Made by a program: the position numbers and the translations under genes
In this document: one piece after another, positions 58,091-64,000 of the stretch
How the letters are laid out: each line of letters starts with the position of its first letter
Position numbering within the stretch: position 1 is the stretch's first letter
The notes under the pieces: model-generated
What the model was told of the DNA's origin: nothing
Database searches by the model: none
What the model saw: the letters and a program-made list of their open reading frames with translations, nothing else
Source: Acidihalobacter aeolianus
GTDB lineage: Bacteria > Pseudomonadota > Gammaproteobacteria > DSM-5130 > Acidihalobacteraceae
Length of the DNA stretch: 64,000 nt
Assembly (NCBI RefSeq): GCF_001753165.1
Contig: NZ_CP017449.1
Span: forward strand, 1 to 64,000
Reading direction: 5' to 3'

Positions 58091-58271
58091 CACGCGGCCC
58101 TCCCATGCGGTTGATCCGCTGCGCCAGTCCGATGGGGAGCCAGCCCCACAGGGCTAGAGTCACGACGGCCGCTTTTACGCGGGAAACGATACCGGTAGAA
58201 TTACGGGTGCGTGTAGTAGTCTTGAGGGTCGCTTGGTTGCAGCCAGTGCGGCCCTTTCTGTTTGTGGTCAT
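58083..58271 (-). CDS. Small conserved island protein, 62 aa
   Basis: ATG 58271 with GAGG eight bases upstream; overlaps the primase start. Basic N-terminus (MTTNRKGRTGCNQATLKTTT) and a short hydrophobic helix (AAVVTLALWGWLPIGLAQ). I recall similar small proteins at this position in other islands. Confidence 0.5.
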   Translation of the reverse strand: MTTNRKGRTGCNQATLKTTTRTRNSTGIVSRVKAAVVTLALWGWLPIGLAQRINRMGGPRDE

Positions 58272-58286
58272 GGTCTTGGCCTCCCC

Positions 58287-58484
58287 TCAGTCCGCAGCCT
58301 TGCGGCTGGCCTCGATCTGCTGGTTCAGCCAGTCATTCACCTCCGCCTCGATCCAGCCGACGGCACGGCCGCCGAGGGAAACGGGCTTCGGAAAGCGACC
58401 CTCGGAAATGCGCAGGTAGATCGTGCTGCGGGAAAGCCCGGTGCGGGCCTTGACGGTGGGAAGTCTCAGGATTGCGGTAGCCAT
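58287..58484 (-). CDS. alpA: AlpA-family regulator/excisionase
   Basis: 65 aa from ATG 58484 with GGAGG eight bases upstream. MerR-like HTH: LRLPTVKARTGLSRSTIYLR, then EGRFPKPVSLGGRAVGWIEA and EVNDWL. AlpA proteins activate or direct excision of satellite-type elements. First gene of the island replication operon. Confidence 0.88.
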   Translation of the reverse strand: MATAILRLPTVKARTGLSRSTIYLRISEGRFPKPVSLGGRAVGWIEAEVNDWLNQQIEASRKAAD

Positions 58485-58625
58485 GTTTGCGCCTCCATAG
58501 GCGTTGTTGAACATGGCTGAATTACGGACGAGCTAGGGCACTACCCTTCAAGCTGGCTAGTGAAAATCGGCGCGAAGCGGCGTGGTTGCTGGGTTTGTGG
58601 TTGGAGAGTAGGTAGCCCTGTCTGG

Positions 58626-59393
58626 CTACCAGTAAGAGGCTTTCGATTTGGGGGCGGGATCGTCGTCCTGGATAAGCTGTTTGATCCGGGAGATGGAGAG
58701 CCCTTCTTCGTCGGCAACCGTTTTCAAAAATGCCCTGACTCCATGGGCCTTCAATTCATTAACCCGCTTTTTGATGCGTTCCCTTCTTTGCTCGGCCGAT
58801 TCAATATCCCCGGCCCCGGCAACGGGCTGATCGACCAGGCGGGTCAACCGTCGTTTATCCACCTTGAAGCGGTTGCCCTCCAGCGCCAGCACCTCGGTCA
58901 ACGCAATCGAGTGACCGGCCATGGTGAGGGTGAGCCTCTCGCCGGCCAGTAGAACAAGATGGCTGGCGTGTTTTTTACCCCGGAACACCCCGACTTCCCA
59001 GCGACCCGCCAATGAGTTGCCCATATTTGGGCGTTGCAGACTGAGCAAGCCCGCAAGCAGATCGGCGATGGAATCACCGGAAGCCTGCCACTGTTCGAGT
59101 TGGGCATCTGGCACCGGAACGCGGCTGATGTCGCTGCGCTTGTCGCAGACGATAAAGGCACCCGTGCGCCCCGCATCAGCCAAGGTATGCACGGGCATGA
59201 CACATTCGCGTTCGCAGCCGGGGCAGACTGCACTGACCGCAGGCCGCGCCCTGGTGATGACCTTTTGCGCCTTCAGCGTCGCGACCGTTTCCGCTGGCCA
59301 CTGAGCCAATTCGTCGGCGTTCAACAGCACCGCGTTGCCCTGTTGCGCGGCCACTCGGTCAAGCAGCTCAGCCAGTACCGCTTGCGGCGTCAT
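58626..59393 (-). CDS. Island hypothetical protein, 255 aa
   Basis: Starts MTPQAVLAELLDRVAAQQGN. A zinc-ribbon-like CPGCERECVMPVHT is near residue 58. The C-terminal 70 residues are basic and helical (RIKKRVNELKAHGVRAFLKT, GLSISRIKQLIQDD), perhaps HTH. Coupled to the upstream gene by ATGA. Conserved neighbour of AlpA-type islands, role unknown. Confidence 0.65.
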   Translation of the reverse strand: MTPQAVLAELLDRVAAQQGNAVLLNADELAQWPAETVATLKAQKVITRARPAVSAVCPGCERECVMPVHTLADAGRTGAFIVCDKRSDISRVPVPDAQLEQWQASGDSIADLLAGLLSLQRPNMGNSLAGRWEVGVFRGKKHASHLVLLAGERLTLTMAGHSIALTEVLALEGNRFKVDKRRLTRLVDQPVAGAGDIESAEQRRERIKKRVNELKAHGVRAFLKTVADEEGLSISRIKQLIQDDDPAPKSKASYW

Positions 59394-60610
59394 GCGTCAC
59401 CGGCTTCGGTCGCTTCTTCTACTTCCGTTGGCTCCTTGGGCTCGACGCCGGAGGCTTCCAGCATCTCCCGCAGCTTGATGCCCACTTCGTCGTACTTGAG
59501 CGAGCAGGAGTTGGGATAGGTGAGGCGGATTGCCACGGTTTTGGCCGGCTTGTCGGAATCGGTGACCACGGAGGCCGCAATCTCCACCTGGCTGACGTTG
59601 TACAGGTGCATCGGCAAGGACTTGCCCAGCTTGTCCAGCAGGTCGTAGACCGCATCGGGGTTACGGGAAGTATCCGCCTCCAGGGTGATGCGCTCGCCCC
59701 GGTTGACCCGCGAGGACAGTCGCAACTTGCGAACAACGACATCCTCAATGCCACTGCCCACGTCATAGGTGAAATCGAATCCCCGCTTGCTGAGCAGGTC
59801 CAGATCGTAGACCCGCTCGTCCCTGGGATCGGGCGGCAGTTCGTCCAGCTTCAGAATGGTGGTGGCGAACATGCCCTGGAGCGGTTCCACGGCCTTGCGG
59901 GGGCCGCGAAAGTTCAGGTCCAGCGTCCCTTCTTTCTGCGAGTAGACGAAGATCACCTCGAAAGCCGGGTTATGCGGCCGGCGGTCGAACTCGCCGTCCA
60001 CCCATTCGATACTCTGCTGGGAGTAGTCCTCGGGATAGGCAAAGAAGTAATCCAGCTCACCCCGGCGGAACGGTTCCACCACGCAGTTGTTGCCCCTACC
60101 TTCGGTACGGTGGAAATAGTTGCGGATCTGGTCCGCCAGTTGGTGGAGGCTGGCGTCGTCTACCGCCGCCGGCTTGTGGCCCATGTTCTTGCGCTTGCGC
60201 CAGTAGGGAAGCGTATCGGCATGATAGAAGCGGGTTGCGCCTTTCCAACACTCGCCGTGATCCAGATAGGTGACCATCGCCCGGTGATAGTGATCGGGCA
60301 ACGCCGACAGGGTTTCAATAAACGCCGTCACTGCCTCCGGGTCTGCCTGCATCTGCCAGCGGGCCTCGTCGATGATGGCCCGGAAACCCTTCTCGCAGCT
60401 TAGCTCGAAGATGTCCTGAAACTCGGCGTCCATCGGCTTGCGCTGTTCCTCGGGCAACGTCAGCCAGCCATCAAACAGCGCATCCGGCTTGGTTTCCTTC
60501 ATGGCCGCGAAGTCCAGATCGCCGAACAGCCCCCGGCCCGTGAAGTAACGCGCCAGCAGGGCGTTGGGCACCTGGCGGAAAAAGCTGCGGGTCGAGTAGT
60601 GGCGGGCCAT
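59390..60610 (-). CDS. Island hypothetical protein, 406 aa
   Basis: Starts MARHYSTRSFFRQVPNALLA after GGAGG. Soluble, full-length-looking, with ETLSALPDHYHRAMVTYLDH and a C-terminal beta-rich half. No family function known to me; always seen with the preceding zinc-ribbon gene in my memory. Divergent from the ribbon-helix-helix gene at 60705 across tandem repeats. Confidence 0.65.
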   Translation of the reverse strand: MARHYSTRSFFRQVPNALLARYFTGRGLFGDLDFAAMKETKPDALFDGWLTLPEEQRKPMDAEFQDIFELSCEKGFRAIIDEARWQMQADPEAVTAFIETLSALPDHYHRAMVTYLDHGECWKGATRFYHADTLPYWRKRKNMGHKPAAVDDASLHQLADQIRNYFHRTEGRGNNCVVEPFRRGELDYFFAYPEDYSQQSIEWVDGEFDRRPHNPAFEVIFVYSQKEGTLDLNFRGPRKAVEPLQGMFATTILKLDELPPDPRDERVYDLDLLSKRGFDFTYDVGSGIEDVVVRKLRLSSRVNRGERITLEADTSRNPDAVYDLLDKLGKSLPMHLYNVSQVEIAASVVTDSDKPAKTVAIRLTYPNSCSLKYDEVGIKLREMLEASGVEPKEPTEVEEATEAGDA

Positions 60611-60660
60611 GTGTCCTCCTTGGGCTGGCTCCCGGAGTCCCTTGGATTATATGGGATTTT

Positions 60661-60680
60661 ACAGTACATTACAGTACATT
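60661..60680. promoter_or_regulatory. Tandem 10-bp repeats, probable operator
   Basis: ACAGTACATT occurs twice in tandem (60661-60670, 60671-60680), 24 bp before a ribbon-helix-helix gene and 50 bp from the divergent 406-aa gene. Ribbon-helix-helix dimers often bind such tandem sites in their own promoters. Confidence 0.55.
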
Positions 60681-60704
60681 TGCAGTGAGATACTGGGGAA
60701 GGAG

Positions 60705-60899
60705 ATGGCCACCACAAAAACAGCAACCTTGACGTTCCGCATCGATCCCCACCTGAAAGATGCCCTGCGCACCGCTGCGCAGCAGGAGCACCGCTCCATC
60801 GCCAACATGGTGGAGGTGTTGATCCGGGATTACTGCGGGCGCAACGGCATCACGATCCCGGAGCAGGGCGACCTGCTGGGTGAAGAGAAGAAGCGCTGA
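60705..60899 (+). CDS. Ribbon-helix-helix regulator, 64 aa
   Basis: MATTKTATLTFRIDPHLKDA then LRTAAQQEHRSIANMVEVLI: beta strand plus two helices of the CopG/Arc fold. GGGGAAGG precedes the ATG. Probably represses its own and the divergent promoter through the tandem repeats. Confidence 0.8.
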   Translation: MATTKTATLTFRIDPHLKDALRTAAQQEHRSIANMVEVLIRDYCGRNGITIPEQGDLLGEEKKR

Positions 60900-60933
60900 A
60901 ACGACGCTCAACAACAATCAAGAACGGAAACCC

Positions 60934-61254
60934 ATGACGACGTTTGACAGCACCAAAGCATCATTGAACGATCTGCTGCGGGAAATCCGCGAGGGCAAGA
61001 TCCATCTCCCGGACTTCCAGCGCGGCTGGGTCTGGGATGACGACTACATTCGTGACCTGCTGGTCAGCATCGCGCGTTCGTTCCCCATCGGAGCCGTCAT
61101 GCTGCTGGAAGCTGGTGGCGAGCTACGCTTTCAGACCCGCCCGGTCGATAACCTGGAAAGGCTGATTACCCCGGATCGTGAGCCGGAGAAGCTGATCCTC
61201 GATGGCCAGACCATGCTAAAGGCCGATCAAAAAATGAGAATTTTCATATGCTGA
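60934..61254 (+). pseudogene. Truncated DUF262 (GmrSD-type) gene
   Basis: 106 codons with the DUF262 N-terminus: HLPDFQRGWVWDDDYIRDLL, SFPIGAVMLLE and EKLILDGQ. The family continues D-G-Q-Q-R; here the homology stops after DGQ (about 61213) and runs into the leader of the next gene. Full proteins are several hundred residues. The nuclease part is missing, so this is a remnant of a DUF262 defence gene cut at its catalytic motif, probably when the AAA ATPase cassette was joined. Confidence 0.75.
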
Positions 61255-62570
61255 AACGAATCAAGATATCCGGCTATAAATCGCTCAGGAATGTTGAGGT
61301 CGAGTTACAGCCTCTCTCCGTCCTGTTCGGCCCCAATGGCGCAGGCAAGAGTAATTTTCTTGATGCGCTGCAATTGTTATCGAAGCTGGCGACATCCAGG
61401 ACCCTGAAGGACGCCTTTGAGCCTCCCTATCGCGGCAAGCCTTTGGAGTCGTTTTCCTTTGGACCGGAAGGGATCAAGGGTTTGCTCAACTCGGAACGGG
61501 CGACCTTCAGTATTGAGGTGGATGTCGAGCTTTCTCCCGCGATCATCGACGCTGTTAATCAACAAATTCGGGAAATGAAGCGTACTTCACCCGAAGATGA
61601 TGAAAGCAATGTCTCATCGTCCAAGAAACTTGCCAAGGTGACAGAGAAATCGCTTCGTTACCGGATTGAAGTTGAAATTCTTCCCAAGAGCGGCCTCTTG
61701 CGCGTATCCGACGAGTATCTGACTGCACTCAACAGGAAAGGTGAGCCCACCGACAAGCGTAAACCTTTCCTTGAGCGGGTCGAGAAACGACTGCATTTGC
61801 GTATGGAAGGCCAGGCGCATCCGACCTATTACGAACGGTATCTGGATCACAGTATTTTATCCCTGCCGAATTATCCGCCTCACTATCCCCACTTGGTGGC
61901 CATGCGGCGGGAGCTGGAGAGCTGGTTCTTCTTCTACTTCGAGCCGAGAGAACGCATGCGGGCGGCCGGCCCGGTAAAGGAAGTCCGGCATATTGGCCTG
62001 ATGGGAGAGGAGCTGGCGGGGTTTCTAAATACGCTAAAGGCGGTGGATACGCCCCAGTTCAGGGCACTGGAGAAAGCCTTGCGTACCATTCTCCCCAACG
62101 TCGAGGGCATCGATGTCGAGGTCGATGAACTTGGGGAAGTGGAGTTGAAACTGCGTGAAAACGGAATACCGGTTCCGGCGCGCCTGCTCTCCGAGGGAAC
62201 CTTGCGGGTGCTTGGCCTGCTGGCACTGGCAGGTGCCAAGGAACAGCCTTCACTCATTGGTTTTGAAGAGCCTGAAAATGGCATTCACCCCCGCCGCATT
62301 CAGTTGGTGGCGGAACTGCTTAAGACCCGTGCCTCTCTCGGCGAAACGCAATATATCGTGACCACGCATTCCCCGCTGCTGCCGGACCTCATGTCGGATG
62401 ATTCCTTGTTCGTGTGCAAGCGATCATCCGAGGGCGAAACAACGATCGAGCCGTTCTCCGTATGGGGGCCGCTCGGCAAAAAGGCCGAGGTTGATAGCTC
62501 GCTGATGGAAGAGGGTGAGGAAGGCCTGACGGTCTCCGAGCGGCTGCTGCGGGGGGACTTCGATGCGTAG
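61248..62570 (+). CDS. AAA (OLD/ABC-type) ATPase of a defence module
   Basis: 440 aa. Walker A GPNGAGKS at 28-35, ABC-type signature LSEGTLR at 314-320, Walker B LIGFEEPE at 336-343 and the H-switch THSP at 373-376. The middle is a coiled insertion with a charged loop. This is the AAA_15/AAA_21 type used by OLD, PARIS and related anti-phage systems. Coupled to the next gene (8-bp overlap), which encodes a TOPRIM-like partner. The start lies in the end of the broken DUF262 gene. Confidence 0.82.
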   Translation: MLKRIKISGYKSLRNVEVELQPLSVLFGPNGAGKSNFLDALQLLSKLATSRTLKDAFEPPYRGKPLESFSFGPEGIKGLLNSERATFSIEVDVELSPAIIDAVNQQIREMKRTSPEDDESNVSSSKKLAKVTEKSLRYRIEVEILPKSGLLRVSDEYLTALNRKGEPTDKRKPFLERVEKRLHLRMEGQAHPTYYERYLDHSILSLPNYPPHYPHLVAMRRELESWFFFYFEPRERMRAAGPVKEVRHIGLMGEELAGFLNTLKAVDTPQFRALEKALRTILPNVEGIDVEVDELGEVELKLRENGIPVPARLLSEGTLRVLGLLALAGAKEQPSLIGFEEPENGIHPRRIQLVAELLKTRASLGETQYIVTTHSPLLPDLMSDDSLFVCKRSSEGETTIEPFSVWGPLGKKAEVDSSLMEEGEEGLTVSERLLRGDFDA

Positions 62571-63150
62571 GATCGCGCTGTTCGTGGAGGACTATGCCCA
62601 TAAGCAGTTTCTCGGCGCACTGCTGCAGCGACTTGCAGAGGATAGCGGTGTCAAGATCAGTCTCGACTGGCGCAATGCCCGGCGCGGGCATGGGGCGGTG
62701 GTCAGGGAGTTCAGGCAGTACCTGCATGATCTTCAGAGGGAGGGTGGTCGGCAACCCGATCTGATTGTTGCCAGTACCGACGCCAACTGCAAGGGGCTGC
62801 GCCAACGAACGAAAGCGTTGAGTGATGTCGCCCAGCAGGCCGATTTGCAGATCGTGTTTGCCGTTCCAGACCCACATATCGAGCGCTGGCTGCTGCTTGA
62901 CTCGGGAGCTTTCAAGAAAGTTTTCGGGCGTGGTTGCAAAGCGCCGGATCAGAAGTGCGAGCGGGTTCGGTACAAGAAGATGCTGATTGACGCCATTCGG
63001 GAGAGCGGCATCACGCCCAGCCTGGGTGGTATCGAATACGCGGAGGATATTGTGAAGGAGATGGACCTGGGACAGGCGGCGCGCAACGACGCATCCCTGC
63101 AACGGTTGCTTGAAGAGTTCAATGCGGTGTTTCGGGAGTGGCAGCAATGA
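62563..63150 (+). CDS. TOPRIM-like (DUF4276/AriB-type) partner protein
   Basis: 195 aa. Motifs match small TOPRIM partners of ABC-type ATPases: IALFVEDYAHKQFLGALL (Glu9), DLIVASTDANC (Asp73) and VPDPHIERWLLLD (Glu107 in the I-E-x-W motif). These partners act as nucleases or toxins once the ATPase senses a phage trigger. Strand order and the two Glu/Asp positions support TOPRIM; the second Asp of the usual D-x-D is Asn here. Which named system it belongs to cannot be decided by eye. Confidence 0.65.
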   Translation: MRRIALFVEDYAHKQFLGALLQRLAEDSGVKISLDWRNARRGHGAVVREFRQYLHDLQREGGRQPDLIVASTDANCKGLRQRTKALSDVAQQADLQIVFAVPDPHIERWLLLDSGAFKKVFGRGCKAPDQKCERVRYKKMLIDAIRESGITPSLGGIEYAEDIVKEMDLGQAARNDASLQRLLEEFNAVFREWQQ

Positions 63151-64000
63151 ACGATAAGAAATATGAAACCCGCATTCGCGATCTGATTCTAGCCACGATG
63201 CCAGAGGACGGCAGCATCATCGGCAATGTCAGTCTGTTCCGCGAGGTGCAGCAGGCTTTGGAGGCCGAAGGCCGGGAATACGACGAAGCGGCCGTGAATG
63301 CGGTGCGCGAGCGGTTGATTGCGGAAGGCGTGCTGGGCAAGGGTCGGGGCCGGGGTGGCTCGGTCTATCGCAAGGCGTCGGCGGCGCAGACGGGCGCGCA
63401 AGCCGTCGGTACAGCGAAACCATCCGGCGGCAAGCCGGTAAAGTCCGACAAGCCCCAAGCAGGCAATGGCAGTTACGGCAGCTATCAACATGCCGACGAG
63501 GCGACCCTGCGGCCCGAGGTAGGGTTGCAGGATCAGTTTCATCAGGTGCGGGAGCCCAAGAGCTACCGCTACGACTCCAGCCTGGCGCCGGAGCTGATGT
63601 GGGACGAGAATGCGGAGCGGGAGTTCGCCGAGTGGCTGTTGAATCTGGTGGCCGAGGCCGGGGAGAAGGGTGAAGACGTTGTTTTTGCCGAGCCGCAGCG
63701 GTGGCAGGGCACGGGCGAGGTGTTCCGTTCCAGCCGCGAATGCGCCGCGCGCCTGCGCAGCCTGACGCGGCCGTTTCTCAACTGGGCCGGCAAGGCGGAG
63801 CGCCAGCAGATCAGCGTGCCCACGGTGCCACTGTTCGTGCATGAGCGCCACTCCACCCGCGCCATCCTGGAACGGCTCAAGAGCTACAAGGCCGCCGGGC
63901 AGACCCTGGACCTGTTCGGCGACCCGCAGGTGGACCTCGCCGACCGGCTGGACGCCTACGAGCACAAGGGCCCCTGGACCAATCGCATGATCCTCGGCGA
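63147..64000 (+). CDS. DNA methyltransferase (type III-like), 5' part
   Basis: Partial; at least 284 residues before the window ends. Starts MNDKKYETRIRDLILATMPE by ATGA overlap. N-terminal winged-helix-like section (DEAAVNAVRERLIAEGVLGK), linker, then RSTRAILERLKSYKAAGQTL, DLFGDPQVDLADRLDAYEHK and PWTNRMILG, which in my memory directly precede the DPPY catalytic core of type III-like adenine methyltransferases. The core itself lies beyond base 64000. With the ATPase/TOPRIM pair it suggests a modification-linked defence locus. Confidence 0.65.
   Translation, partial: MNDKKYETRIRDLILATMPEDGSIIGNVSLFREVQQALEAEGREYDEAAVNAVRERLIAEGVLGKGRGRGGSVYRKASAAQTGAQAVGTAKPSGGKPVKSDKPQAGNGSYGSYQHADEATLRPEVGLQDQFHQVREPKSYRYDSSLAPELMWDENAEREFAEWLLNLVAEAGEKGEDVVFAEPQRWQGTGEVFRSSRECAARLRSLTRPFLNWAGKAERQQISVPTVPLFVHERHSTRAILERLKSYKAAGQTLDLFGDPQVDLADRLDAYEHKGPWTNRMILG

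Overview
The window looks like the backbone of a large proteobacterial conjugative plasmid with several mobile insertions. Base 1 is the first base of a RepA-type replication gene, which is followed by five spaced direct repeats. Further right are a ParB/ThiF (PRTRC) cassette, plasmid recombination genes (YqaJ exonuclease, RecD2-like helicase, ERF annealing protein) and F-type transfer genes (TraW, TraU, TrbC, TraN, a TraD-like coupling ATPase). The host is probably a gamma- or betaproteobacterium of medium-high GC, judged from gene families and Shine-Dalgarno sequences. I cannot name a species.

Layout. 1-4605: repA, iteron-like repeats, a primase-like TOPRIM protein and small genes. 4610-17370: a 12,761-bp transposon with ISL3-type ends, an ISL3 transposase at its right end and an exact 8-bp target duplication (TTTTAATT). 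It carries a full type I restriction-modification operon (hsdM, hsdS, RhuM-Fic, hsdR), a HEPN-like protein, a periplasmic protein and a nested IS5-family element. 17391-23858: promoter and the PRTRC operon, which contains a ubiquitin-like system: ThiF E1, an E2-like protein with a Cys in the expected motif, a small protein ending in Gly, and a JAMM protease. 23947-30404: toxin-antitoxin pair, ribbon-helix-helix regulator, YqaJ, RecD2 and a membrane protein. 30517-32608: a Cys-rich exported peptide gene split by a second, 1,829-bp ISL3-type element that has no transposase but carries small passenger genes. The ends match and an 8-bp duplication (AGAAAATG) is present. Removing the element restores the reading frame.

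32810-53621: transfer and accessory region. It holds DsbB-like, TraW, TraU, TrbC and TraN genes, a LuxR-type regulator, ERF, a non-coding inverted-repeat region, the TraD-like ATPase, a SprT-like zinc protease, an outer-membrane protein and a broken glycosidase gene. 54217-54261 is the 3' half of a tRNA-Arg(ACG) gene with CCA, an attachment-site scar. To its right lies a different integrative element: island replication genes (DUF3987, TOPRIM primase, AlpA) on the minus strand, then a defence-type block of truncated DUF262, AAA ATPase, TOPRIM-like protein and the start of a DNA methyltransferase that runs off the window.

A regulatory theme links the backbone. Six copies of an 11-bp palindrome (RGTAT-N-ATACY), most overlapping an extended -10 box, lie before the primase, RecD2/YqaJ, transfer and TraD operons and before a ribbon-helix-helix gene. 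This suggests one regulator couples replication, recombination and conjugation. Assignments rest on reading the sequence and on family motifs known to me; no database search was run.
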